From the NCBI GenBank assembly GCA_029990175.1, contig JARKIP010000005.1, forward strand, positions 48,411,001 through 48,475,000: a DNA stretch of 64,000 nucleotides, given 5' to 3'. A model generated the notes under the pieces. That model made no database searches. It was given only the letters and a program-made list of their open reading frames with translations, and had not been told where the DNA came from. The DNA is from Petunia secreta. Taxonomy: Eukaryota; Streptophyta; Magnoliopsida; Solanales; Solanaceae. Positions 33,473 to 44,621 of the stretch are shown here, piece by piece; position 1 is the stretch's first letter; every line of letters begins with the position of its first letter. The position numbers were made by a program, and so were the translations under genes.

Positions 33473-33850
33473 GCATATACTTCCCGGTTGGCGATGAGAG
33501 TCCCGCACCAGTGAAGGATCATTATTGCATATACTTCCCGGTTGGCGATGAGAGTCCCGCGCCGGTGAAGGGTCATCATTGCATATACTTCCCGGTAATC
33601 GATGAGAGTCTCGAGCCGGTGAAGGGTCATCATTGCATATACTTCCAGGTAATCGATGAGAGTCTCGAGCCGGTGAAGGATCATCATTGCATATACTTTC
33701 CGGTAATCGATGAGAGTCCAGAGCCGGTGAAGGGTCATCATTGCGTATACTTCCCGGTAATCGATGAGAGTCCCGAGCCGGTGAAGGGTCATTATTGTAT
33801 GTATCTCCTAGTAGATGATGAGAGTCCCGCGCCGGAGATAGGTATCAGGC
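33473..33850. repeat. 54-bp tandem repeat, seven units, inside LTR
   Basis: GCATATACTTCCCGGTWRKCGATGAGAGTC... recurs at 33473, 33527, 33581, 33635, 33689, 33743 and 33797, exactly 54 bp apart. Because 54 is a multiple of 3, both strands show open frames of 18-aa repeats, which are artefacts. Confidence 0.9.
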
Positions 33851-34004
33851 ATATGTGACTGCATTGCATAGTACCGCATTCATCCCATTTTATTGCACTG
33901 CATACTGACTATGGTGTGTATTGTGTTGTGTTTTATCTATGCGGTATGTATACTATGTCGTGGATATATTTCAGTTTGCCTATATATTTCTGGCTCGTAT
34001 TCTG

Positions 34005-34145
34005 AGTTGCGGGGATCGGGTTGCATGCCGCAACGGTATAAATGTACGGATCGGTTTGCACGCCGCAACGTGTAAATATATGGATCGGGGTGCGCGCCGC
34101 GACAGTATGAATATATGGATCGGGTTGCACGCCGCAGCAGGATGT
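34005..34145. repeat. ~37-bp tandem repeat, four units
   Basis: GGATCGGGTTGCACGCCGCAACG with TATAAATATA-like spacers, near 34013, 34049, 34083 and 34117. Confidence 0.8.
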
Positions 34146-34775
34146 ATTTCTGATTGTTGATATGTTCGGGATACCTATATGTTCTGGCTATCTTAATTTC
34201 CTGGTTTTAATGAGTTTGTGATTCCATACGTGTTTCTAGTTATTATCTGGCTCTGCCTTTTCATAATTTAAATAAGAGGAATTTCATTTATCTGCCTTTG
34301 AGGTGGCTAGTCTGCCCCACTTATTGAGTCCTTTTGACTCACCCTTGTTGTTGTTTGTTACTTGTCTATCTATTTCGTTTCGGCAGGTTCGCTCCAGGAT
34401 TGAGTTCGCCACGTTGTGAAGGAGCGAAGATGACTTCAGCTGTCAGGGTGAGCCAGCTTTTATTCCGGATGGCCACCAGTTTATTGGTTATCATTTCAGT
34501 TGCATTTTGCTCCCTTCAGGAGGCATCTGTCTTCTTTTATAGTCTTAGATGTCTAGTCTGGATAGCCCTAAACCTAGTATGTGGGTAGTCAGCTGTAATT
34601 TCTTTTTTTTTTCATCTTAGAGATATCATTATGTTTGTACTTTTTCTAAGTATTGTTATTATTTATAAATTGAATTATATTTATTTTCCTAATTTAATTG
34701 ATAAGGGTTCGCCCGACGGGTCTAGGGGAGGATGTCGGGTGGCCGCACGGTCTAACCGGATTCCGGGTCGTGTCA

Positions 34776-36116
34776 GTTATACAGACTTTAAGGATTATAT
34801 TTGCATTATAGGTCAGTGGCAGTTTCAAAAGAACATTTGATGCCAAATCATAGATGCTCTGATGATTATTTTAGTAACGGATGGGATGACATTGGTGATG
34901 AAGAGCCGTTGAATATGGAAATTTCAGCGAATGAATGAGGTTAAGAAGAACATGAACGAGAAGAAGATGATGCTGAAGAAGAAGACAAAGAAGACAAGGT
35001 AGAGTTAACTTCTAATCTTGTTGTAGGGAGCAACGATTTAAATGTTGGGAGCAATGATGTAAATGTTGTGGAAGCTACATCAAACAACTTAGACGATGAT
35101 GTTAACGACACTGGGTTTTATAAGAGTTTAACTTTAAAAAACAAGAGCGCCTTAGTTGTGGCGTATGAGATTGTTGCACTGAAGAAGCTTTTTTGTTTCA
35201 AGTCACTGAAGAATACCAAAAATGTGTATTTTGTCTGTTGTGTGAATGTTAATTGCAAGTAAATGGTTATACCTTTATGATTAAAGTTTAGAGGAAGAAG
35301 CGTACATGCGGGTTAGAGTATCTCTCAAGTTATCATCCACTCGCCTCACTAGAAGTCGTTGGTGAATCCATGAAGTTCTCATATGAAGAGGGAAAAGGTC
35401 CAACTATAAAGGAAGTTAGGCAAGCAGTCAATAAGGATTTGGGTTCTAATATTAGCTGTTGGAAAAGTTGGATGGGCAGTATTATTATCAAGGCTTTGAC
35501 AAGAGGGAATCTAGAGCACGGGTACGAGGTTTTGGATGCGTACCGTCATATGCTTAGGACTAAAAATGAAGGTACCAAGACAACGGAGGTTGATCGCGAT
35601 GAGAACTTCTTGTATTTTGTTGTATCTCTTGGATCATGGATTAGGGGATTTGCGTACATGAGGAAAGTCCTTGCTGTAGACGGAACACATTTGTCTGGCA
35701 AGTACTGGGGAGTTTTGTTGTCTGCTGTGGCACAAAACTCAAAGACACATATTTTTCCACTGACATTTTGTATTGTGAACGTTGAGTGTGATGCATCGTA
35801 TGAATTCTTTTTTGAACACTTGGTCGATATACTCCCCGGCGGCGATGAGTTATACGTAATTTTTGATAGGCATCCAAGAATTGTAAAGGCAGTATCAAAG
35901 ATTTTTTTCCTAAAGCTAATTATGGAGTTTGCAAGTGGTACTTGTCTCAAAGCATCCGAACAAAGTTTCATTGTGGCAATTTCATTAGCAATTTTAATGC
36001 AGCAGGAGAATCATATATGGTGGAGGAATTTGGCATCTGTACAAAAAATGGTAGGGTTGCCACATATCTTGAGCGGGTTGGATTTGAGCGTTGGAGCAGA
36101 GCTTACTTTTCAATAA
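34776..36116 (+). pseudogene. MULE transposase, central part
   Basis: After the LTR, an acidic region (EEEDKEDKVEL) with stops is followed by SALVVAYEIVALKKLF. The 248-codon frame 35370-36116 covers the MuDR-type segment: KEVRQAVNKDLG, EHGYEVLDAYRHML, and the MULE catalytic core AVDGTHLSGKYWGVLLSAVA, with FCIVNVECDASYEFFFEHL. The first catalytic Asp (VDGTHL) and the NVECDASYEFF region are kept, but later parts become frame-shifted after about 35890 and the C-terminal zinc knuckle is missing. Not functional. Confidence 0.8.
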
Positions 36117-36134
36117 ATAGGTACTCAGTACACA

Positions 36135-36400
36135 TCTCGTTTGACATGTATGCATTGGAAAATATGTGTACACATTTTATAATATGTGTGCACATATTTA
36201 TTTTATGTGCACATATATATTAGCTTATGTGCAAACAATTAAGACCTCCCTATTCGCTGAAAATGTGTACACATTTTATAATATGTGTGCACATAATTGT
36301 GGATGTGCACACATAAATAAAGATGTGTACTTTATTTCTAAGTTAATATTTCTTAAATGTCTAGTTACATCTATTATAATGTTTACACATAATTGTAGGT
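36135..36400. repeat. TGTGTACACA-type repeats in MULE right arm
   Basis: AAATGTGTACACATTTTATAATATGTGTGCACATA occurs in variants at about 36160-36200 and 36260-36295, with more TGTGCACA copies to 36330; similar to the left arm at 31590-31800. Confidence 0.6.
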
Positions 36401-36418
36401 TTGACATTATTTAGACAA

Positions 36419-39400
36419 TGTCAAACTTCTCATAGGGCAGTCTACCCTCAGTCAATGCCAAACTTCTCATTTTTTCCCTCATGTTTCAATAGCCATTATT
36501 CAGACAAAATTACATTGATAACAATATCATTACCCTCGCTCACCCCTATTCAAAATCACTATCTCACACAAGCACACCAATTAGGCTATTTTAAAGACAC
36601 CCACACAAATTACTGCTATTTTACAATATTGTGCCTACACAATTACAAATTCCGCAATTACTTCTATTTTCAAACAAAATCACTCAGACTATTTTAATCT
36701 CAAAATTACATTTTTTACACATTCCTTTGATCTTTTTAATATTTTTAATCGATTTTACAATTTTTCTACAATTTTTATACCTATTTATACATTTATATAC
36801 TCTTTATATACATAAATATAAATACACCTCACACCCTTCAAATTTACACATGTAACCTCCACCTCAGCTCCACATCAGGCCTACGTAGCCAAATCTCAGC
36901 CCTCCACCTATCCGATCCAATGGCTGGAAACAATGTTTCAATTTTTAACTACACCACTCACCCCCAAACCCTAGACGACCCCCTCATTTTCCCCTCACAC
37001 ATCCGCTGCCTATCCCTTTTCTCTCTCAGTCGAACCCTAACAATGCCACTGTCAAGAGCCTTTTCCAGCCAACTCCACCGGCAATAAATCATGGAAATTA
37101 TATTTTCTTGTTCTCCTCGTGGTCCGCAACAAAACCCCTTGCCAATTTCTCCATTCGACGAAGGTCAAAATTCGACCTCTCGTCGAACTGTGTCTCTGTC
37201 GCGGGAAAGAGAAATCCAGCCACGACTAAACGAAACCTAAAGTGTGACTAACAGAAAAAGAGGAACAACCCAATGCATGGGCCACCAGAGTTTGATTCGA
37301 ATTCGACACAACTTCAAAGTTAAACAGGGTAACTTTTAAACTTTTTCTTTGGTTGATCCCTGAACCTATACATCTATGCCTAAAACTTGCCTAATTTGCG
37401 TGCGTTAACATGTTCGCTTATTGTTTGCTAATTGGTTAAAGTAAAAGTCCCATGATTTTTCTTAATTTATGTTTAACACAATGAAGAAGGTACACAATGC
37501 CATTTAACTTTGTAATGTGTGAATTTGTCTGTAGCCGACCCTCTAGATATCCCAATGAATGTAGAGATGTAAACATATGCCATTTTATGAGCTTGGTCAT
37601 GAGCATGCTTGTTTTTCCAACGTATTATCTTTCTTGTTCGGTTGATATGCAATTCCTTTGAATTTTTTACTAGACTAATTTAAAATTTTAAAATATTCGA
37701 TCAAAGGGATCACCGTTTGTTCAATTTGAAACGTGTGATTAATTTTTGAACAGAAATCTATTTTAATGATTAATAGAGTATCAATTTAGGATTGATTAGA
37801 ATAAGTTAAGACAATCAAGGGATTTCGAATCCTAAACTAGGTTAAGGTACTTTTGTGCACTAATTTTGAACCTAGACATGATTACTGTAAAAGGGTGAGA
37901 AGCATACTTGCCCAGAATCTTATTTATTCTCAATTTTAGGATCCCAATTGATCTATGTTTGGAAAGAATAGAAAGGGCATATTTTTAATTCTGGAAAATA
38001 ATATTACTTTGCCATGTTTTACTTCCACCAATTTGAAATTTAACCCTTACCCTCACTTATATAAACTAGTCAGATTATTCGCATTTTCACACAGTTCAAT
38101 GCAAAGAAACACAGACATACATATTCTCATATACAGAGCACTGCATACTATTGTCTTCACTGATTTTCTCTCAAAGACTATTAAAAATGTCACTGCTCTA
38201 TTTAGTTCTTGATCATGTCTCTGCAAAACCTCTAATATTGCTTACACTTGGTTTGTTTGCTCACTACTATTGCTCAGAAAAGTATATCTCTACTTTAATC
38301 ACTGTTGTCTATGTTCTAAATCTGCTTATTCCTGGTCTTCCTGCTTGCTCTTGTTCTGCTTGTGTTTGCATGATTTAAATTGCCTATACTTGTATGAAAC
38401 CTTGTCACTTTGCACCTTGGCTCTGGGCTTCCTTTAGCCCCTGTTAACCTCTATACAGTTTGTTAGGATGGTCCAAAAGGGCCATACCAGCGCTAATAAC
38501 TGCAGGATACTGAATGTACATGACTTTGTAATGACCCTAAGTTGCCACAGATTCCCGAGGCATAGTCACTGAGATTATGAATGACCTGAGCAGTTTTAAC
38601 TTAATGATTTAGGAAGAGGGCTTCAATACATGCTTTCTCTTTTCTAATCTCCCCTTATGTGTGTATTTTTTAGGACTCTCCCTGTTGTATCTGACTAAAA
38701 CAGGTTATACAGCCATGAGACTGTGTATTTGGCTACTTAGGGGCCATGACTATCCCTTCCTCCTATGTGCTTGCTTTACATCATGCTAAAAGGTTAAATC
38801 TGCATGAAATTTAAGTATAACGACAACAAAAGGCCGAGAACTGTTAGTTTCTAATGTGGCATGACTTTTAAAATCTAACACTGCAACAATTCACTAGGTT
38901 TTTCATATGACATCTGAAAATCTTGATGACACAGTTGTCTTCATGCCTAGTCGACTGAACTCAATGCACTTAGTCTTTAAAATCGAAATTTAAAACAGTT
39001 TCTATGCTTAAACTTTTGAAATACGTGATTTTTTTATAAACAGGGGTTTATGGCATGTTAACTGCCTAAATTTGAAACATTTTTTGTAGAACAAGACTGC
39101 CCCTTTGCGTAATTAAGCTGGGCCCGAAAACCCTTTTCAAATCTGTCTCGTTTCGTGTGTTTTCAAACTTTTTACTCCTATACACTAATCTAATAGTGTA
39201 TATGAGTGTGTGAATTATTGGGGTCAACCATACAAATACTTATATGTATTTTCTATTGTTAAATACAAGTATTACCATATATTTTCATGCTTATATATAT
39301 TTACATTATGTGTGGCAGCCCCTCTATGTACATTTTATGTGTTTTGTGACCCATTTTCTAAAAAAATAGCCTCTCTTATACACATATATTTTCGAAATTG

Positions 39401-40125
39401 ACCCCAAAAACCAAAATAGCCATTAAAGTTAGGGCTCGAAAATTAATATCAAGTTACACCAACCCTAAATGGCTAACGTTTTATTTCAAAAACAACCTCA
39501 ACCTGGTTTGAAATCAGATCTTAGATGTTTCATCAAAACTAGTCATTTTACGTAAAATTAGATATTTTTGCAAACTGTATTCGAGTGTTGAAAATCGCAT
39601 AAGTAAACTAATTTGAACTACCTCTTTGCGATATTAGCCCATCTGAGTATGTGTCTGCAAATTTGAGGCTAAAAGTGCGGTTAGGCTTAGGGCTTTGGCC
39701 GTTCTTGCAAATTTAAAGGCCCAATATCATGTGCTTGCTGCCCACAGATACTTGTTTGCGTAATTAGATTTAATTTCGTGATTAATTGTGATTTTAACTC
39801 TCAAGTTAGTAATACATTTTGAACATGAGCAATATTTATCTATAACTTGTTTAGACATCCCAAATTAATTGCTCGGGCGTGATCCACTTTTTGTGGGACT
39901 TGAGGAAGTGCCTAACACCTTCTTCCCTTAGTCACTTGAACTTCTTACCCTCGAATCTCTTGAATTGAACATGTTAAATAAAAGACCCGAACATAGACAT
40001 TTAGGTCACCTAATATACCTTAGAAATCCATATTAGGTGACGACTCCAATCTTTAATTCAAACGAGTTACCCAGTCAAATTTGAGTCTTGACTCGCTCCG
40101 AGTTAAGTAAAATATGGGTATGACA
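36419..40125 (+). repeat. Long 5' LTR of plus-strand Tat/Ogre element
   Basis: The 3' end is firm: ...GGGTATGACA at 40125, just before the primer site, with the typical GTGACGACTCCAATC segment at 40036. The 5' end is tentatively TGTCA at 36419, the inverse of the terminal TGACA. The interval has no gene; it contains short hydrophobic or low-complexity frames only. Confidence 0.5.
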
Positions 40126-40128
40126 AAA

Positions 40129-40147
40129 TGGAAACTCCGCTGGGGAT
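40129..40147 (+). other. Primer binding site, tRNA-Arg type, variant
   Basis: TGGAAACTCCGCTGGGGAT lies 3 nt after the LTR end. It differs from the usual TGGCGACTCCGCTGGGGA by AA in place of CG. Confidence 0.7.
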
Positions 40148-40814
40148 ATCCAAAGTCGTAACCATAACGAGCTTAAATTTTTTAGGATTTACTACCTTTA
40201 TTATTGCCTGTTATTTTGTATTATTTATTATTACTGTGTACTAACTTCTTTTCTTTTTTTTTCTTTTTTTTTGTTTTTGTTTTCTTTTGTTTATTTCCGT
40301 AATTTATCAATATATTGTATTTTTTTAAAATATTATAAATTATTTGACATTATCATTCATAACGTCCGCCACTCCTGGCACCCTCTTAAATCTTAGAACC
40401 CATAGGAAGGGACAGTTGCGTGGAACCCATGGCCATCCCTTTTCTCACTCAAAATAAACATTTAAGAGAAGGTCTTACAAAATTAGCCAAATAGCGAAGC
40501 TTTTGGAAATCTTTTTAAGCCTTCAACTTTCATGTTGTCCGCTTGAAAGAACCAGTCTAGTAATACCAAAATTTTAGTGGAGACGTTACTAGGATCATGC
40601 ATCATATCATTTTAAGAACTAGTGACTCTGGCCGTGCCTAAGTCTTTAGTTCACCATATCCAAACCAAACCCAAACGAGTTATTAACTCCAAGGGGCATT
40701 TAGATATGACTATGTGTGCATATTATTTTAAAATTAAAATGCTAAGTGTACGCCATTTATTCTCAAATGGGAAAGGGGGGTCGAGTCTAACGGTTTCCTT
40801 TTTTGTAGGCTACC

Positions 40815-42380
40815 ATGAGCCATAGAGATTACGATCGGTTCGGCATGATCATTGACATTCCAAATGAGATAAGGGCCTGGTATAGAAATTTGGGAGAAGC
40901 GGGTCAATTTGAATTGAATAAAATATTGGGCCACTTTTCCTCACTAATAGATATTGAACCCAATAAATTCATCATTGAAACCACCACTTGCTTTTGGGAT
41001 GATGATAGAAATGTTTTTAGAATTGGGGGGTTCGAAATGACACCACTCTTGGAGGAAATAGGAGGTTTTATTGAAGATCCGGGTTTGAGACAATAGGGAC
41101 ATAGATCGCAAGACGCTAGAATTATTATACCGTGTCAACCTACTGAAGAGGAGTTTTGCGAAGCATTCAATTTTCGAACAGATGATGTACCCGATTTTTT
41201 ATAAAGGTCAAAATTCAGCTGTATGTATTTGTATGATAAGTTTGGTTATGAAAAGAGTTATGAAATTACAAAGCAGAGTTTGCATCACACTATGATTGGA
41301 AGTGGAAAAGATTTTTTGCATTTGCAGTAGTGTTCTTTGGCATTGTCGTGTTCCCACAAGGAATGCACTATGAAATCAACACAAAGATAGTCCATTTCAC
41401 GCATGCCTTATTCTATGGTATCAAGTAGAAGATATGCACTATGGTTCCCACTATATTAGCAGACATTGTTAGCGCCTTTGGAAGGTGCAAGAATGAGGCT
41501 CGATATTTTGAAGGTTGTAACTTATTATTACAAGTGTGGCTGACCGAACACCTTCAAAAGAAACCAAATACAGGCCAAGAATTCTATGACATGTGTTGTT
41601 CTAACCACATATTTGGCACAACACTATGGAGTCAAGCGGTTCCAATCACCTTGCACTACTCATGATTGCTATCTGTTGTTGAAGAACTTGAAAGATGAAG
41701 ACATACAGTGGATGTATCCTTGGTTTACCATTCCACAGGTTTTTCTCCGATCTGAGATGAAATTATTTGTAGTTCTTATGGGTATATGTGGTCTCCAGCC
41801 CTATATACCTATTAGGGTTTTAAGGCAAGCAGGCAGAAAGAAAGATATTTCATTGGTAGGAGACACGGTCCGATTCCAAGTTGATTATGAAAAAGACAAA
41901 ATTCTATTTGTAACGGAAATTCGCAAGATATGGAATGCAAAGAGGTTTGCTGAAGAAAATTCAATTGAACCAGACTGATACCATGCAGGTTGGGGAGTTG
42001 GCTATTTGGAATGGTTGCGCAATGACATGAAAGATACTCCCGTTCCTAAAGCCAACATACCTGGGGCGGTCAAGGACATAGAAGCTGAAAACTAATATAA
42101 GATTAAATGGTTGATGGAAAAACTGAAGATGTCCGAGAAGCTAAGAAAAGAAGAGCGAAAGAGGCACAACCATGAGGTAGAAGATTTAGATCGAGAACTG
42201 GAAGGTCTAAAGAAGGTGTTCGAGGAAAAGTACAATGAGAGTTACAATCAAAGAGACGGAGGTGGAGGGTTGCTAGCTATGGCTTACTTGATCATTGCTC
42301 AGTTGGACATTGTGAAGATGCAAAAAAAGTTGAAGAAATCTGATGCCGAATCGAAGATGCCCGAGGATCCAAATTTTTAA
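40815..42380 (+). pseudogene. Ogre-type ORF1 (DUF7745-like), copy 1
   Basis: ORF1 of Tat/Ogre elements is an upstream protein of uncertain role, related to plant mobile-domain proteins. Copy 1 starts MSHRDYDRF (40815) with the family pattern (EIRAWYRNLGEAGQ, FELTP-like FEMTPLLEEIGGF) and continues in shifting frames: LYDKFGYEKSYEI, VPTILADIVSAFGRCKNEAR, FEGCNLLLQVWLTEHL (41441-41665), then IQWMYPWFTIPQVFLRSEMK (41690 onward). A coiled-coil, Lys/Glu-rich tail (42111-42380, KLRKEERKRHNHEVEDLDRE) closes it. Several stops and frameshifts (after 41096, 41200, 41430, 41640) make it non-functional. Confidence 0.7.
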
Positions 42381-42714
42381 TTTTTTTTTAATTTTTTTGT
42401 CTATTATAGTCAAACTTGATTTATAAAAGTACAATAGTTTTGGTGGTCAATTGAGAATAAATGGTTGGCACTTGCATATTTAATTTTAAAAATCATTCAA
42501 GGTTAGGAAGACTATACGTCCCTGGCACGTCATAGTCCATTAGCAAACCTTGTCCAAAGGTTAAAAAGGGTTTTCAACCCAAAAAAGGACGAAACTGCAT
42601 CCTCACATAGATTCAAAGAGATGTTTGTACAAAATATTAATCGTTTGCTTGGGTGTATAGGATTATTTTGATCTTTTCTTTTTCTATCTTGTTTTCAGAC
42701 TATGGCCACTCCAA

Positions 42715-44354
42715 TTTGAGAGTGTCTTCTAAGCTCCTCACTTGATCAGGCTGTGGCGGGAAGATTTGGATGCAGTCAGTAAGTTCCATGTTCAAAAGGT
42801 GTGGGAGAACTGGTGGCCCTTAAGGCACACACTGCTATGCCTGGTTTGGTCGAAGCTACTACACATTTTTGCGATTACAAAAGGGCGGTATTTCATTCAA
42901 TGGTCTGGAGTTGGCACCAATGTTAGAGGAGATTGGAGGTCGGGCAAGGTTAGAGCCCAGGCCCGAGACCTTGATCTACCCCCGAGATATGGAGCCTAAG
43001 GAGTTCATTGAGCTGTTGCAAGCTCTTTACGATCCATATATCGAGGGAGTGCATGATGGAAAGGTTACCTTGGAGTATCCATATTCTAGATTTGGAGATC
43101 CAACTCTTAGACACGATTGGACTGGAGCATGAAAAATTTAAAACTGGGAATGGACTGAGTCTACTGCTTTCATCATTGCCTTTCTGGGAAATGTGGTCTT
43201 CCCCGAGAGAGAAGGAAAGATTGACATAAGGTTGGGAAGGGTAGTGGAACGATTGCATAAAGGTGCTCACAAGCGTCAAGTGAGTTTGGTTCCAATTATC
43301 GTGGGAGAAATCTACATGGCTCTAACCAAGTGTAGAAAAGGATGGGATTTCTTTGAGGGATTTAACCTTTTACTGCAAATATGGTTGATAGAACACTTGC
43401 ACAATGTCACAATCAGTCCGATAACACCAAGGGCATCAAGGGTTGGGGGCATCCTCTCACATAGCACTCGCATGGCTGGCACGACAATGCGGGAAGTCCC
43501 TGCAAACGTGCGGGGATGGTACGCCAAGCTTGAAGAGTTACAAGAAGTACAATGGGTAATTGAAAACTGTGTTGGCTTCACCGTTTCCATACAAGGTTAA
43601 GACACCACCTTCTTGACTTTGATTGGATTCCGAGGAACTCATCACTATGTTCCCCTGAGAATCCTCCGCCAAGTAGGACTGACACATCAAACTCCTCAGT
43701 TGACAAAGGGAAATAGTTTCAACGTTGACATAAAAGACATTGAACACCTGATGGTTGGTACCATATTGACAATGTGGGAAGGAAGGGTTACTATGCAGTT
43801 TTACCGTGGCTGAGATAGCAGAGTGAGCCCCGGTGCTACTTTGACCTACCTTGAATAGCTCAGTGAAGATAGAGAGAAGTTCCAATCAAAGACCACATTG
43901 AAAAGGAAAGCTAAAACTCCAAGTGTCGTGGAGAAGTACAAGAAATGCGGCACACGTTCAACCAAAATAAGAAAGAATTAAGGGTGACACAAGAAAGGAA
44001 GATGAGAAGGCAATATAAGGAAAAATCCAAAGGAGATGAACTGAAGTACTGGATATAGGCAAAACAACGGCGGCAAGACAAGCCGCTGGAAATCTGCAAA
44101 ACCTGCTCAAGGGATGGGGAGACTATTTCAAATCAGTACCTTTGGGAGAAAAAGAAGCAATGGAAATGGAAATCTGCGAGTTCTTTACAAAGGCTTTGTG
44201 TGATATGCAAGCTGGGAAAGACCTGATGGAGATGTTCATTGCCCCTCCACAGGCTAACTTGACTAATGAACCTAAAAAAGAAACTGAGAAAAAAAGGAGG
44301 GAGAAGATGATGGAGCTGATGCTTGATCCAAGAACTTCTTTGCTTGGTACATAG
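42715..44354 (+). pseudogene. Ogre-type ORF1 (DUF7745-like), copy 2
   Basis: A second, diverged copy of the same protein type follows 0.3 kb after copy 1. Visible blocks: IRLWREDLDAVSKFHVQKV (42742), FNGLELAPMLEEIGGRARLE (42890), FIELLQALYDPYIEGVHDG (43000), FLGNVVFPEREGKIDIRLG (43180), SLVPIIVGEIYMALTKCRKG, FFEGFNLLLQIWLIEHLH (43320-43410), LIGFRGTHHYVPLRILRQVG (43615). The charged tail ends at 44354 (EKKRREKMMELMLDPRTSLL). Frame changes near 42860, 43130, 43600 and 43810 break it. Copies 1 and 2 match each other in motif order (EEIGG, LVPI, FFEG, LRQ), consistent with tandem duplication or nested insertion. Confidence 0.7.
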
Positions 44355-44621
44355 TCTAGTCATCTTTAGTCGAGTCATTTTTCTTTTTGTCTTTTCCATT
44401 TAGTCAAGTCGTCGTCTCAAAACTGTTGATTGTAATAAAGCCAAGCAAATTAAATAAAATTTTGTTATTTTTGGGTTTTTAGACTTGTGTTATGCTTAAG
44501 CAGACGAAACGATGTATTTGGCGCAAACATTACTTTGAATCATCGATAGGCCTACCTCTGGCACAAAAGAGGTCCCCTGCATAATAGGACGCGAAGTTAT
44601 TAATGCTAATATTTACTCACG
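44355..44621 (+). other. Spacer between ORF1 and gag
   Basis: Non-coding, T-rich. It holds GGCCTACCTCTGGCACAAAA near 44550, shared in inverse orientation with the minus-strand Tat leader at 9263-9290. It ends in TTGTTATTTTAG, resembling a 3' splice site, just before gag. Confidence 0.5.

Larger units (their letters stand above)
32150..34775 (+). repeat. Solo LTR of a Ty3/gypsy element inserted in the MULE
   Basis: Begins TGAAACGACCTCGGTTAGTCG and ends GGGTCGTGTCA (34775) with no primer site after it; MULE coding sequence resumes at once. The 3' half matches the LTR at 29150-30165. The flanking pentamers (AATAT, GTTAT) do not match, so no target duplication is claimed. Short frames inside it are not genes. 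Confidence 0.75.
31110..36418 (+). mobile_element. MULE (Mutator-like) transposon, degenerate, interrupted by a solo LTR
   Basis: Left arm 31110-32149 holds a promoter-like section (CCATATATAAACCC at about 31172) and many TGTGTACACA motifs; the transposase is split by the LTR at 32150-34775 and continues to 36116; the right arm 36135-36400 again has TGTGTACACA-type repeats. Exact termini and target duplication were not found. Confidence 0.6.

Noticed and set aside
33473..33850. CRISPR-like spacing
   Set aside because: Units are contiguous without unique spacers, in plant retroelement DNA.
33412..33858. Overlapping 126- and 135-codon repeat proteins on opposite strands
   Set aside because: Artefact of a 54-bp (multiple of three) tandem repeat.
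38151..38378. 75-codon hydrophobic frame
   Set aside because: Short, isolated, inside the long Tat LTR; no signal of selection visible.
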